Source: Tillus elongatus (lineage: Eukaryota > Arthropoda > Insecta > Coleoptera > Cleridae). Taken from it: a stretch of 64,000 nt of DNA. The stretch spans positions 64,277,446 through 64,341,445 of the forward strand of contig OZ023266.1 of NCBI GenBank assembly GCA_964006375.1, in the 5' to 3' direction. A program made the translations under genes and the position numbers. Under the pieces are notes generated by a model. That model was not told the DNA's origin and searched no databases. It was given only the letters and a program-made list of their open reading frames with translations. Shown piece after piece: positions 38,882 through 57,245 of the stretch (position 1 is the stretch's first letter; the number at the start of each line of letters is the position of its first letter).

Positions 38882-39478
38882 ATCCAAAGTATTTCTTTTC
38901 TTCCAGCTTCTAAATTGGGGAGTCTGGTGCAGGGTAGATTGCTACGGACGTATGCGCACACGCCTCCATGCAATCTTAAGGAAGTAAGAAGCTCATACCC
39001 CGCGAAATTAAGGCGATTGGTGGCTGTTTTGGCACTGATTTGCGTTTCGGTGAGAAAGGCAGGAAATGGTGGACGAAGTTCAGGTTAGAATTTAGGCCAC
39101 ATATATTCGAGAAGGATACGTTAAGTCTTGATGCCGGCGCCCCTTGCACACCCCTCTCCCGGAAATCCGAATGGAGGGGTAGTTTATCTCCGGAATCTTT
39201 TGTACAAGGAGGAGCCATCATCATTTTTGTTTATAAAGGAAACCGACTCATACACCAGAACCAGAAACGTCCGTTCGGACTTCACCGGCCACTTAATGTA
39301 AGGGGTGGTGCCTCCTCGGGTGGGAAAAAATCCTTTACTATCACGTAAAGGAAAAGTCCACTACCACCTGCTTGACTCCGATTAGTCGCCTCGTACGACA
39401 GGCAGGAGTTACCTTGGGCCTATTCTTTTAGTTAGTCCCCGGACTCACCGGGGATGAAGACACCCTATCAATAATATC
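37928..39478 (-). mobile_element. 5' half of a non-LTR retrotransposon
   Basis: Closely related to the + strand element at 61130-64000, inverted. It retains the 5' leader (with CCTTTACGTGATAGTAAAGG near 39335-39355), the endonuclease start (FSNICGLNSNLN), and NKEWLGSS, SNPLDLLLTT and GRSGHGMVTA. It runs through PWFSESCDMARLEKVKAH and stops near 37928 before the RT domain. The frame is broken in several places and a (GA)n array lies within it. Keeping the 5' rather than the 3' end is the reverse of usual LINE truncation. Confidence 0.85.
38838..38877. repeat. (GA)n microsatellite in LINE
   Basis: About 20 GA units, an expansion of a short GAGAG present in the sister LINE copy near 61637 (CTCTCTC on the + strand). 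Confidence 0.95.
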
Positions 39479-39539
39479 TTTGGTGAATCAAGGAACACTG
39501 GCACCGTTTTTTATTTGGGTTAAAACTTTTAAGCACAGT

Positions 39540-39655
39540 CGAAGCCGATATAATATAAGCCGCCCCCAGATGTGGGTTTTGGAGGGGCTGGTTCGCGCTT
39601 GTTTTTTTTTTCAAAATTCAGGTCGCGATCTCCTCAGTAGCGAATTTTGTTATAA
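39540..39655 (+). mobile_element. Mini-Helentron-like 3'-end fragment
   Basis: CCCCAGATGTGGGTTTTGGA, GGTTCGCGCTTG and TCGCGATCTCCTCAGTAGCG match the block before the terminal hairpin in other copies. Confidence 0.65.
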
Positions 39656-40291
39656 AAGTTTGTTAAGAATATGTTCATAGGGATGCTAATTATTGCCATG
39701 TTTATTTAACTTGTTTACAAAAAAATTCAATAAACAGGCGAAAAAAAGACGACAGGAGTACACAGTAAACGAACAGCGGTTGTATAAGATTGCTGATAAC
39801 ATAGCGCTGTTAGAAAAAACGAAATGTGAATAACAAAGGACACTCAGTGTCTTCACTTTTTCATTGATACAAGTTCTAAAAGTTTCTCCTCATAAAATGT
39901 TACGAGACATTGTACAGCTCCAGGTACACTTTGTTGGTTTTTATGATTTACTCAGATAAGAAAAAATGTATTCAAGGGAAATAAAACACCAAATAATAAA
40001 AAAAATATCCCCCCTTATATGTGAACGTCTCTGTATCTATGTTTTAACTTTTTCCTCGTATTATTCACATTCCTAAAAAAAGTACAAAAGAAATAAAGAA
40101 AAGCTCTACCTTTATGACTCCTTAACTATTCCTTTTACATATTCCAGTCATGGGAGACTAAAAATGTACCCTTTTTGCCTCATAAACCGCCTTTATGTCC
40201 GTTTATGTAAATTATCGCCTCTTATGAATAATTTAGGTTAATGAATATTTAAGACAAGCAAGCCAGTAGTGGAGTAAAGGTGCGTACTTAC

Positions 40292-40488
40292 CCGGAACGA
40301 TTGTTTGAGCCCGCCATTATCAGCGATATTCTCTCCTTGGGTCATCTTGCCGTTTACATAGAGCCCCACTTCATCTATCTTGTATCGGGAGTACTGATCT
40401 ATTATGCATTGTGTCCTTTCCCTAAAAGCTTTCACTGTAGCGTTGTTCCACCACTGCATCATATTGCCATCTTTGTCGAATTGGCGAC
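40292..40488 (-). CDS. Neprilysin-family metalloprotease, exon with ENIADNGG
   Basis: Starts after TTTCCACAG in phase 1 (completing G, then RQFDKDGNMMQWW) and ends LKQSFR before GTAAGT, phase 0. It carries GENIADNGGL, whose Glu is the third zinc ligand and whose Asp orients the catalytic histidine in M13 peptidases. It joins the HEITH exon as FDDKG-RQFDKDG. Confidence 0.92.
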
Positions 40489-40636
40489 CTGTGGAAAAAT
40501 ATAACGCAAAAACATTACTTGACAGAATTCAAAAGGAAAATATTTTCTACGTTTTAACATAATAGGCAGAAGACTCATCAGCCCTGAAACGATAAGAAGT
40601 TAATATCTTTATTATATGCTAATTCTGGAAAAATGG

Positions 40637-40780
40637 CTGGACGTAGCAAGTGTGTTATGGCAGAGAATTTTCCTCAAAATATTTAAATAACTACAATTTG
40701 GAGAACCCGATTCATCACAATACAGTTTTAAGACCCCACGATCGTTTTTCTAACAAAGTTAGCGTCATCAGATGAATGAA
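40637..40780. mobile_element. Mini-Helentron terminus next to a Penelope end
   Basis: GGACGTAGCAAGTGTGTTAT (40641) is a mutated family terminus. At 40731-40775 the - strand has a hammerhead-like motif (CTGATGA, GCTAAC/GTTAGA, then AAAAC instead of GAAAC). Confidence 0.5.
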
Positions 40781-41051
40781 TAAACTAAGCGAATAAAAAC
40801 TAGAACTACTATTTATATGCTGGTTGCCAAGCAGTTTCGAACAGCGCCCTCTACGAAGTTATACAGACATACCCCCACTGTTGAATCGTAAATCTCTGTA
40901 ATTAAAATTGCCTACCTGCTTTTGTACAACTGTGTGTCGTTATTAAAAATCCCTTCTAAGGACACACTGAATTAAGATAACAGTTCGCACAATGGACTAC
41001 ATTGAAGCGGACGTACTCTATTCATCGAAACATTTTTGTTCAAATTTCTAA

Positions 41052-41052
<1 letters not shown>

Positions 41053-41124
<72 letters not shown>
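41053..41124. repeat. (TA)n microsatellite
   Basis: TA run in the neprilysin intron; no element end recognised beside it. Confidence 0.97.
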
Positions 41125-41130
<6 letters not shown>

Positions 41131-41303
41131 GAATGGGTTTAAATAGGTTTATTAAGGTTTCTAGTCCCACGTTTTGGGCGCTAATTGATAATGTATTGGT
41201 TTATTATAGGTTACTTTTAGTTAATTTATTGTTTATTTAATATTTGTAATACTTGTGATAATTGATATGGTACTTGATATGGTAACTAGTTTAAGTAGGT
41301 ATA

Positions 41304-41308
<5 letters not shown>

Positions 41309-41374
<66 letters not shown>
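41309..41374. repeat. (TA)n microsatellite
   Basis: TA run in the same intron, 200 bp upstream of a mariner-like coding remnant. Confidence 0.97.
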
Positions 41375-41379
<5 letters not shown>

Positions 41380-41597
41380 GCATGAATAAATTTCACTCTC
41401 AAAACAGGGAGCTTATTACGCTAGTGGGTTCAAATCCTCTAAAATTCTTATAATTTCAACTGTAAAATTAAATGTTCAAAATATTGACTCTTTTGTTTTT
41501 CTTTTTGTTTTGTTTACAAATTCATAATGTATTTTTCTTGGTTTAAATTTTGCAAATTCTACCCCTTCTGATATTATTTGTACAAATGATTTGTTAA

Positions 41598-42759
<1,162 letters not shown>

Positions 42760-42855
42760 CCCTCGGAGAGCGTGCATAAATACACATTTCTTTTTTGCAT
42801 ATTTCTTTCTTAGTTGGTTTCGGATATAGCAATAAAAAACAGACTTTTTTGATTC

Positions 42856-43065
42856 ACTTAACCCCATTTGACGGTATCTTTTGTAGAAAATGTAAGCTGT
42901 AAATTATCTCTCCTGAAAATGCTATTAAAACTTCTCGTAATTCGCGGTTCAAACGGTAAATATACAATCGTTTTGGCTGGTTTATCTTGTCTGAAACTCG
43001 TAGATTCCGCTAATATTTTCTTTGTATTATGTTTATTTACTAATTTTTCCACTAAGCAGACAGAG
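42856..43065 (-). pseudogene. Penelope-like coding fragment
   Basis: LVNKHNTKKILAESTSFRQD and TIVYLPFEPRITRSFNSIFR match the region just before GIY-YIG in the PLE copies at 24.3-28.6 kb. A short isolated piece. Confidence 0.7.
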
Positions 43066-43369
43066 TAATCATTATACTTAGCTACATTTTTAATACATTT
43101 AAGGGAACTGTATTAATCTATGAACCAGAAACAAAAAAAAAACGGAAATAACATATTATATAAAGAAAGATACAACGAAAAGATTGTTAATTAATACGCC
43201 AAATATCAAACACATAAAACTCTGTGGTCAACAGTCACACTGAGATTGTAGAGATAGAGGTATACTCTATGACAAAAGAACATCAATAACATTTAAACTT
43301 AAAAATTTAATGAATTACGGTCGAATTTCGACCACTGCACAGGTCCGCTATTCTGGTTAAATACTCTCT

Positions 43370-43800
43370 AATTTTTCGCGAATTTCCGTCTAATGAGGAG
43401 ACCGCAACATTTGGGTTTTGAAAAGATTTCTTCAAATGACAGCGAACTAGGACCCCCAGAACCCTGCAGTGCTAGTTTAAGTTTTTATCTGTTAACATAT
43501 ATACGCATTTCTACGGTAAGGCTCAATATTTCCATCAGTAGAAAAAATTGTATACTAATAAATTGAGCAGCATCTTATAAAATTATTTCGACAATTACAG
43601 AATGGCCCATAAGTCGTTGGTGATACATTTTTTTTTTAATCGAAAACTTCTTATACTATTAAATTTTTCAATTTTTCATCGAATTATCTTGCATGTTTGT
43701 AAAAAAAAATTGGTAGCGTTCACCGTCGTTTTCGAGTTACTTCAATTGTTTCATATTTTGGCACATATCAAAAATTATGATACGGCGTTTTTACCAATAT
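43370..43800 (-). mobile_element. Degenerate mini-Helentron-like copy
   Basis: TAATGAGGAGACCGCAAC, GCGAACTAGGACCCCCAGAA and, downstream, GGCCCATAAGTCGTTGG match the family order, but the (TA)n is reduced to a few units and the termini are not clear. Confidence 0.6.
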
Positions 43801-44162
43801 ATAGAGTCCCATCAAAATAACTCATCCAGAAAAATGTTCGTTTATTCTATTCGTGAAAAAAATCGAGGTCCCGTTTACAATTTTTTTTGTTTCCATAGAA
43901 ATCATTGTTTGTAAAATATTTGCGAAAGTTTGATAGTTAATAATAAATGTTTCATGAGTTATTGTAAAAAAAATCTTTCGGGATTTTCGTGAAAAATTTG
44001 TTTGCAAATTTTGTTTGTTTGTAAGTTTTGTCGAAAAGCTTTTTCTGAATAAATGTATCTTGGTAAGTGGCTAAATAGCTTGAAGAAGTTCGTTGGCCAG
44101 GAAAATCCAACCAGTTTTTTCGGGAACATTTTAAGTTTATTTTCCGAAAATTTTTCTACTTT

Positions 44163-45890
<1,728 letters not shown>

Positions 45891-45895
45891 ATTTT

Positions 45896-46048
45896 TTTAA
45901 AGGATAAAGTTATTTTGAAGAAATATGGTACATTTTTTCCACTATATATGTTATACTGGTAACCAAATTGGGTGCTTGCTTTCAGTAAAAAGACATACTT
46001 GCTATCAAAAGCATGTTTATGAAAATTCACTACCATAACGCACTGTCT
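45896..46048 (-). mobile_element. Partial tandem copy of the mini-Helentron end
   Basis: Repeats the last 150 bp of the preceding element (ATGGTACATTTTTT ... ATGAAAATTCACTACCATAA) and breaks off at CGCACTGTC. Confidence 0.75.
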
Positions 46049-46305
46049 AGACTTTTATTTTTCCTTTTGCTGAGATGTGTGAACTTTAGCACTTACTACA
46101 CGTTTTACGAAAGTAACTTGCTTACCAAATTTAATAACAATAACTTTATTATTTTCCAAGACACGGAAATTTTCCAAAGAAAATCACAAAATCCTCCTGA
46201 ATAAATCAGTCCGAATATGCTGGTTAACGAATTTCTCCAAAACACTAATAAAAGGAAGCTATTCATTGATTTTTATTGCCCTTGCTTGGTGAAACTGGTC
46301 CATAC

Positions 46306-46379
46306 TACATACAGACTTGGAGACTACTTCTCTGGCTTCACTGTTGAGACCAGGGAAGTAGGCTCCAAGTCTGTATGTA
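46306..46379. ncRNA. Near-perfect 30-bp hairpin
   Basis: TACATACAGACTTGGAG at the left and its complement at the right are part of two 30-nt arms (46306-46335, 46350-46379) identical at 28 of 30 positions when one is inverted, with a 14-nt loop. The size resembles a pre-microRNA. A related sequence without the second arm occurs near 61057-61090, so it may be a rearranged repeat. Confidence 0.4.
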
Positions 46380-46970
46380 AAAGGAAGCTACTTGTCACAT
46401 ATCATCAAAATTAATGTCCATATTTCTGTAGAAATTCACCAACTCCGGATTCTCTAAATTATCTCTGTTTGGTCCTTGAAAATTTCGCCACTGATTGGGG
46501 ATCAAAAAATACCTTTTCCATCTAAGGCAATAAGGAAGCGATCATTTACAGTTTTTTACACAAAGACATTCTGTGATCAGTCTTGATGGTGCAACTTCTG
46601 TGACGGCTGCTACGCCCAGTACTAATGACGCCCGTCGAAGTGGTGCGATGAATAAACTGGATACAGTGTAAAAAATCCTTAAAAACACCCTGACTGTGAC
46701 CACAGAGATGAAATTGAATATGATTGTCAGCGTTTTTTAAAATTTCCTATATTCTGGTTTACTCGTAATAACCATCTTCACAAGATTAATCAGAACAACA
46801 TTAAATTTTCCTGGTCAAAAACTAGAAAACGACCTGAAATGTCTTCAAAGTTTTGGTGCTGCATCCTTTTTATAAGCACGTAATAGAAAATGAGAAACAA
46901 TATTTGGCACAAAGAATTCAACTAAGTAATGGCTTGTTTATTTGCCTTAAACTTATAGCATTTTAATTAC

Positions 46971-47090
46971 CTTTATCATCAAATCCATGTGTAATTTCAT
47001 GGCCTATGACAACTCCAATACCTCCATAGTTGAGGGATTTGGGAAAATGTTGACTGTAGAACAATGGCTGCAGGATTCCAGCAGGAAATA
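46971..47090 (-). CDS. Neprilysin-family metalloprotease, HEITH exon
   Basis: A 120-nt exon starting after AATTCAG (phase 1 in, phase 1 out): [16 protein letters not shown] then [25 protein letters not shown] is the zinc-binding HExxH motif, with the two His as ligands and the Glu as catalytic base. [10 protein letters not shown] is the M13 signature. The donor is GTAATT. Confidence 0.93.
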
Positions 47091-47162
47091 CTGAATTGAA
47101 GAAAAAAAATCATTACAATTGCAAATCTCGAATTAACAATTAAAAAAGTAAAGAAAACCTAC

Positions 47163-47325
47163 CTATATCATTTTTGTTTGGATTATAAAAAGCGTTTACA
47201 ACAGCAGGTTCAGTCGACCATTTGTCCTTATCAACAGGTTGCCTTAATTTTTGCAAGTTTTGATCGGCATCGTACTTTAGTATATTAAGAACGTTGATCA
47301 TAAACTGATCCTTGGTGATGTTGAG
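47163..47325 (-). CDS. Neprilysin-family metalloprotease, NAFY exon
   Basis: Starts after TTTTTAG, phase 0: LNITKDQFMINVLNILKYDA, then LRQPVDKDKWSTEPAVVNAF and YNPNKNDI, ending with one base before GTAGGT (phase 1). NAFYNP is the substrate-binding Asn-Ala box of M13 peptidases. It is followed after 72 bp by the HEITH exon. Confidence 0.92.
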
Positions 47326-47436
47326 CTAAAAATCAATTAAAAAGGTAATAGTATATAGCGAAAAAAATTAAATTGAATAAGGGCGGTATATTTAAACAAG
47401 TATTTTGTGTGCCCAAAAGTTAAATAATCAAATGAA

Positions 47437-48879
<1,443 letters not shown>

Positions 48880-49263
48880 AGAAATTCCGCGGACATTAAT
48901 GTAAGGGACACTTGGTTCTCGGGAAAACCCTGGTGGAATATTTTATAATATATACAGGACATAGCAACCTACTATGAAAATATTGATAGCACATTCAAAT
49001 AGTAAAGGTAAAATAAAAAAATACGTGGGGGTAAAAAGAAACATTAATAAGGGTTTCGAAAACATTCAATTTACTTTTCTCCATTTCATATCGAGAAATA
49101 ATTGTAAAAGCAGCATATTACTGAAATTTTTGCAGAGAAAGTAGTAATTCAACTGTCACAAAAAGGAAAGGAGTGTGGCAGTTCTTTTAACTGATAAAAT
49201 AGTATACCTAATATTGAAGACGTAGCTTATGAATGGAACGTCATTTATTTGAAAAATACTCAC

Positions 49264-49446
49264 AGAGGCGTATTCTTTCACTAGCTCTTCTTTATTGGTT
49301 ATCAGTTGAGGATATCCAATACGTTCATTCATTGCATTCGCTTTATCTTTTGCTACCGCTCTCGTTTCGTCGTCCATCCAAGCGTTTTCCGCCAGAAGTT
49401 CATTAAAAGCTTCTCTTATTGTATGTATCATTGTCAGGGCTGTTTC
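49264..49446 (-). CDS. Neprilysin-family metalloprotease, internal exon
   Basis: Exactly 61 codons, phase 0 at both ends, between ATGTTACAG and GTGAGT: ETALTMIHTIREAFNELLAE, NAWMDDETRAVAKDKANAM and NERIGYPQLITNKEELVKEY. The WMD-ETR-A-KA-A pattern followed by IGYP is standard for M13 peptidases just before the catalytic domain. Confidence 0.92.
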
Positions 49447-49626
49447 CTGTAACATGTAATGGATACTGTTAAATTAAATGGCTGCTTTGACGTGGTTTGA
49501 ATTAAAGAAACAGAAAGAAAAACAAAGTTATTTTAGAATGAGTTATTGGCTTTGTTTGTGTCATGTCACAGGACTAAATAACAGTTTCTAATAAATTGAG
49601 CTCTATCGAAGTAGATGAAGCACTTT

Positions 49627-50160
<534 letters not shown>

Positions 50161-50277
50161 ATATTTTTGAGTATTCTTTAGTTCTTCTCTAATGATGAAA
50201 CAAGGAAAAATGAAATAGAATTCAGTTTAATATCTGAGCCACGATCTTTCAGAAGGCTGCGAGAGTAAAATAGTTTT

Positions 50278-50725
<448 letters not shown>

Positions 50726-51690
50726 TATTTAATGTATTATTTATGATATGATATTATTTTAATTAGGTCAGGGTGTATAAAAACTTATTACATTTTATAA
50801 ATTTTAAAAGAAGTGATTCAATCCACTGGTTTTAAATGCCTGAAATTAAATAGAACATTAATGTAACTCCTTTTATAAACTTTGTGTGATCTCGCATCAA
50901 AAATTTTGCTTACCTTTAACCATCACAAAAAAATATTTATAGAACTTAAATTACAACTTAACTAGGTGAACATTTTGATTATTTATGCAGTTCAAAAACA
51001 CTTCCTATTTCATATAGGTACACTTTAATCGTCATAAAACCTGTGCCAGGTCTTTGAACTTTGAAACTGTATATTAATTTGTAACCTTGACCTAGTTCTT
51101 TTGAACTTTTACTTTGGTGTTCATATTAGATTAAAAGTTTTATCACTTGCTTATATTTAGATTACAAACAAATTGGTTACTATTATTTATTTGAGAAACG
51201 CCTTTCATTCACTTGAACGTTAAATTGTTTTAGTATCAAACCGCTCTCAGCATTTTACTTAATATTACATTTTTTAGACTTAATTTCTCATAGACAATGT
51301 TTTTAGTTATCTTTTTTCTCAGTCCATCTTTGTGGATTAGAGACAATACTGGAACTTGTGTAGTTATACTCCAAAAGCGAAAAAATTTTCCTGGGTACCA
51401 GATCGTCTACATGTTCGGTAAGATGTTTTGCATTATATTTACTTTTACATTACTTTTGAATGTTAGCTTGTGTAATTTATATGCATGTATGTATATTGTG
51501 AGTGTACATGTATCGTTTTTACTCATTTTACCTGCTCCCAATATAAATAACATCATTTGATTATTTATTTAAACATGGTGTTTTAGGTTTCTTGTTACTA
51601 CTGTTGCCTTAATTTTTGCCTTATCCTCCCAAGCTTAACTCTCTGTCTTCAGTGGATCTTTCCATTTCATTGTAATAGCTTCCGCATTTC
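50726..51690. other. Intron sequence with no recognised element
   Basis: AT-rich; the 87-residue frame at 51297 looks random. Nothing recognised. Confidence 0.45.
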
Positions 51691-52520
51691 ATCAATTGAG
51701 TCGGTTTCTTCAGAACGTTTTCTCTTGATCTGTCTCTGCCACAACAAATATTGTTCTGAGAAAATTATCATGCCTTCAAATATATTCAATAAATTTTATC
51801 TTCCTTCTCTCAATTTCTGTCAGCACGTTCTTCTCTCGACTCTTCTAGATCACTTTTATTCGTCTTTCTATTGGTGTACTTTATGTTCGTCATTTTTCCA
51901 GGTTCACATTTTCAAAGCTCCTATTCTCTTCATGACCTGGTTAGTTAAAATTCAATTTTCCGCTTCATATATTAAAACTCACCATACGTATGACTTGTTG
52001 AACCTCTTCCTCTGGTCGAAGTTAACATGTTTATTAGTGAAAAGAGTCATTTGTTTATTGAATACCTGTGTTACCATTTTCATCGTCCTTCTTAGTTATT
52101 TGTTACATTTACCATCTCTTGCTTTCTTTTCAAATGTCTGTCCTTTCAATAATGTTGTCAGAAAGGTAATATCTCTTATAATATGTCCAACAAATATTGT
52201 ATTGCCCCTCTTATTTTCCTCCAGCAACCACATTTCTTCTCTAACCTCTTCTAACACACTTTTCTTCGCTTTTCCATTGATGTACCTCGTCTTTGTCATT
52301 TTTTCAGGTGTACATTTCGAAAACTTCTATATTATTGACTGCCTGCTCAACTAAAGTCCACATATTTGCACCATACATTATAATTATGCATATGTATGAC
52401 TTAATGAGCCTCTTTCTCAGGCCCAAAATAAAAAAAATATTGGCGAGAAGAGTTATTTTTCTATTGAATGTTCGTCAAGTCATCGCGATCTCCGTTCTCA
52501 ATAATAATTTGCTACATTTA
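51690..52520 (-). pseudogene. RTE-type RT C-terminal fragments, tandem
   Basis: On the - strand, YGANMWTLVEQAVNNIEVFE and FVGHIIRD...LKGQ recall the YGAETWTL and GHI-R regions downstream of the RTE reverse transcriptase. A second, more decayed version of the same region lies at 51690-52100. Each block ends with a TTTGTTACATTTACCAT-like motif about 420 bp apart. Confidence 0.5.
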
Positions 52521-52600
52521 CCATAGGCATCCTTGTACATCACTCCTTATTTTACGTGAATTTCATTTCCATTAATGTCTATTACTGTACTTTGATTCTT

Positions 52601-52709
<109 letters not shown>

Positions 52710-53559
52710 TTTCAGTACAGTGCAGCTCTCTTTTAAAGTTCATTTTCATTAAGAAAATCATACTCACAAACCTTGTGCCCACCCATGTAAGGCACCCAAG
52801 AGCCGCCACTGTAATTATCTGAATCCAATTCGTCTAATTCTTACGTGGTTACTTTTATGACAAAACATATATCTTCCACTCTTCGCTTTGTGATGTTGCA
52901 AAGTATACTTGTATTATGTAATACTCTGGTGCTTTGCTTCAATTGTCACTATAAGCATCGTGCCGTGGACATGGTATGTATTCCTCGTTTTATTTACTCA
53001 GTTGTTGCATAATTACATTGCGACTACATTCCTTCCGAGTCTTCTCTTTTGCTATCCATCATTCTGATATTATTATTCTTGAGGTGTTCTTTTTTGTCCA
53101 TGCTACTCCGACATGCCAAGTATATCTATATTTTTTTTTTTCGATAATGCTCTTTTACTTATTTATTTTATTTAAAAACTGTGCGCATCAACCTTATAGG
53201 TCATTAGCGCGACTATAAGCTTACATTTTTTTGAACCTTTAAATATTTTTTTACCACAGTGTTTTCACTCATATGTATTTGCGTCTTATATCTAAATCTT
53301 AGTAATGTAATTGATGGCTGTAAGATAGTAAATCACATTTCATTCATTACATTGTTCGTTTAATACTGATTGAACTTGGAATTGTAAAAGGGTTTCTTTC
53401 GCTGTGAAACACTGTGGATTCAACGAGAATGTGTTCAACAGATAAAGGAACATACAGTCACTGTATGGTCTATCATTTCGAGACATTAAGTAGTCGTCGG
53501 AGAACCTGTGTGCCCAATTCGAAGGCGAACTAGTACGCCTGTTTTGCGCACTTCTCAGC

Positions 53560-54245
53560 CAAGGTTTCTTCAAATTTTTTATGTGCCTTAGTTTGAAAGA
53601 GGACGAGTTCCACTCACTTTGTCAGGTGTTCAGAATAATATTTTTAAAGAATACTTTGGTATCACCCGACACAATTGTTCGAATTGTTTCTGGTTGAAAG
53701 GTTGCTCCTCTAGCTGCTTTTTCATTACCGGCAATATCAATATGAAATGGACACCACAAGAACACTAAACGCTTCCCAAGTTGATTTAGGGTGTACAGTA
53801 CTTTTGATATTAAATAACACAGGGTTTGTTAGATACAGCTATTTTAGACTTTTTACAGCACTGAGGGAGTCTAGTATTATGATAACTTTGGTTACACTAG
53901 TATCTTTGAGGGGCAGAAGTGCCTGTAGAATTCCCTACAGTTCTCTTGTGAATATAGATCTTATAACGGGAGACTGGAAATTGAGGTCTTATCTGGTGAT
54001 ACAACTGCGCAACCAACACCTGTAGCAACTTTGGACGAGTCTGTGTATATTTCTATTCTATTTCTATTTCGCACGAGGCCAGCTTTGTGACAAAATGATT
54101 TCTTATCTGGGTATTGTTTTTTTCACTCTTATTGAATACAAGAAAGGTTTTGTCGCACTTTGCAATGGTGATTTGCCAATGTGGTGGTGTGTTGAAAGCT
54201 TCTTGCAGTTCTTCGCTTAACAACCTTCCGTGTTCCTATATTGAA
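53560..54245 (-). pseudogene. LINE RNase H domain fragment
   Basis: On the - strand the frames read PPHWQITIAKCDKTF, then IEIYTDSSKVATGVGCAVV, REL.GILQAL and VTKVIIILDSLSAVKSL. TDSS with the downstream DS box is the RNase H pattern found C-terminal to RT in I/R1/LOA-type LINEs. Stops and frameshifts; no RT in the flanks. Confidence 0.65.
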
Positions 54246-54295
54246 TGATTTTTTTAAATTCTTGTTCCTTTGCATCAATTTAAAAAAAAGTCGAA

Positions 54296-54904
54296 GACGC
54301 AGCAAGTGCGTTATGGTAGTGAATTTTCATAAAAATGATCTGGCACAAAATATTTTATTATAACTTTTTTTTCTTGTAATATAGAAATCTAAATTTTGGT
54401 GTATAGTTTACTTTTTATATCGTAAACGTACCTACCAAATTTGGTTATCATAGAGTTTTTATTTTTTAAGATAAAAATTTTTTTCAAATGAAAACTCAAA
54501 ATTTTTCCGGAAAACCTCGTCCGATTTTTCTGATTAACGAACTTACCAAAGACATTTACAAAAGGAAGGTACATGCCAAATTTTATCAAAATAGGCGCAT
54601 TATTCTTTGAGATAAAAATTTTTTTTTAATGAAAACTCAAAATTTTCCCGGAAAACCTCGTCCGATTTTCCTGGCTAACAAACTTATCAAGGCCATTTAT
54701 AAAAGGAAGGTACATGCCAAATTTTATTAAAATCGTCTTATTAATTTATGAGATAAGAATTTTTTTCGAATGAAAACTCAAAATTTTCCCGGAAAACCTC
54801 GTCCGATTTTCCTGACTAACGAACTTATCCAAGCTATTTACAAAAGAAACGTACATGCCAAATTTTATCAAAATCGGCCCATTATTTTTTGAGTTATCGG
54901 TGTG

Positions 54905-54979
<75 letters not shown>

Positions 54980-54988
54980 TATATATAA

Positions 54989-55021
<33 letters not shown>

Positions 55022-55157
55022 AACATATAAAAATTGAAACTAACCCCGGATATGGGTTTTAGGGGTCTTAGTTCGCACTCATTTGCAAAAATTTTTTCAA
55101 AATTCAAAAGTCGGGATCTCCCCATTAGTGAATTTTTTCTACGAAAATTCACTAAAA
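54296..55157 (+). mobile_element. Mini-Helentron-like element with 141-bp repeats
   Basis: GACGCAGCAAGTGCGTTATG, AGTGAATTTTCAT, then three to four 140-bp units (landmarks at about 54578, 54718 and 54858). TATCGGTGTGATAC, (TA)n, CCCCGGATATGGGTTTTAGG and the terminal TTAGTGAATTTT hairpin follow. The most complete forward-orientation copy. Confidence 0.87.
54906..55021. repeat. (TA)n microsatellite in mini-Helentron
   Basis: TA run with three AAATATATATA breaks. Confidence 0.97.
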
Positions 55158-55448
55158 ACATAACTGACGTTCTGCTCCTAAGTTGTTTTGTTAGTATGAC
55201 ATAAAATAGAAAACGAAAACATAATTTTCTTTAAAGTGTGCAATGCAAAGCTAAAAAATAAATTTCTTTTAAGACAATTACTCTGAAAATGTTTTAAAAT
55301 TATTAATAACTAAACAGAAAAGCATGGGACGTGCCCTCTTCTAAATAACTCGCGTCCTTTTCTATATTATTCTTGACCCACGCTTTTCTGTTTAATCGTG
55401 CAAAATTATATAATCTCTAAAAGTAATTTTCTTGAAAAGAAAATATTT

Positions 55449-56890
<1,442 letters not shown>

Positions 56891-57009
56891 AGAGTTTTTT
56901 AAATATTATTTTAGTGCGCATTTTGAGGAAAGACATGTTTCCAAAAAACGTTTCCTTGTTTTTTAATATTTTCAAATTTTTTGTATTTTTTAATTTAGTA
57001 CCTGTTTCA

Positions 57010-57245
57010 CCAAGTTAATATTGGAACCTGTGATGAGCACTGATAGGTACACTTCGAGAACCCAAATCATCACAACACATTTCAAAAAACCTGACGATCG
57101 TTTCATTAACAAAGTTAATAAGCGTCATCATAGAATGAAAACATCTATTCTCTGATGACGCAAACTTGATTAATGAAACAAGCATAAGATTTTATAATGT
57201 GTTGTGGTGATTTGGGTTCTCCAAGTGTATTTATTTATAATTATT
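57010..57245. mobile_element. Inverted pair of Penelope-type ends with hammerhead motifs
   Basis: Imperfect palindrome. The left arm contains GTGATGAGCACTGATAGGTA, the complement of a hammerhead motif (57089-57136) and CACAACACA. The right arm contains a + strand motif (CTGATGA at 57152, GAAAC, AGA pairing with TCT) and TGTGTTGTGGTGATTTGGGT. Only about 10 bp separate the two ribozyme-like units. Confidence 0.6.

Larger units (their letters stand above)
37030..40291 (-). other. Neprilysin intron with LINE and Helentron fragments
   Basis: Between the last two exons. It holds the inverted 5' half of a LINE (37928-39478) and a mini-Helentron end (39540-39655). At 37320-37480 GGCTGGTTACATTT is repeated about 100 bp apart. 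The remainder is unassigned. Confidence 0.7.

Noticed and set aside
51725..52354. 209-residue + strand frame rich in F, L and S
   Set aside because: It is antisense to decayed RTE fragments and its composition is that of random AT-rich sequence.
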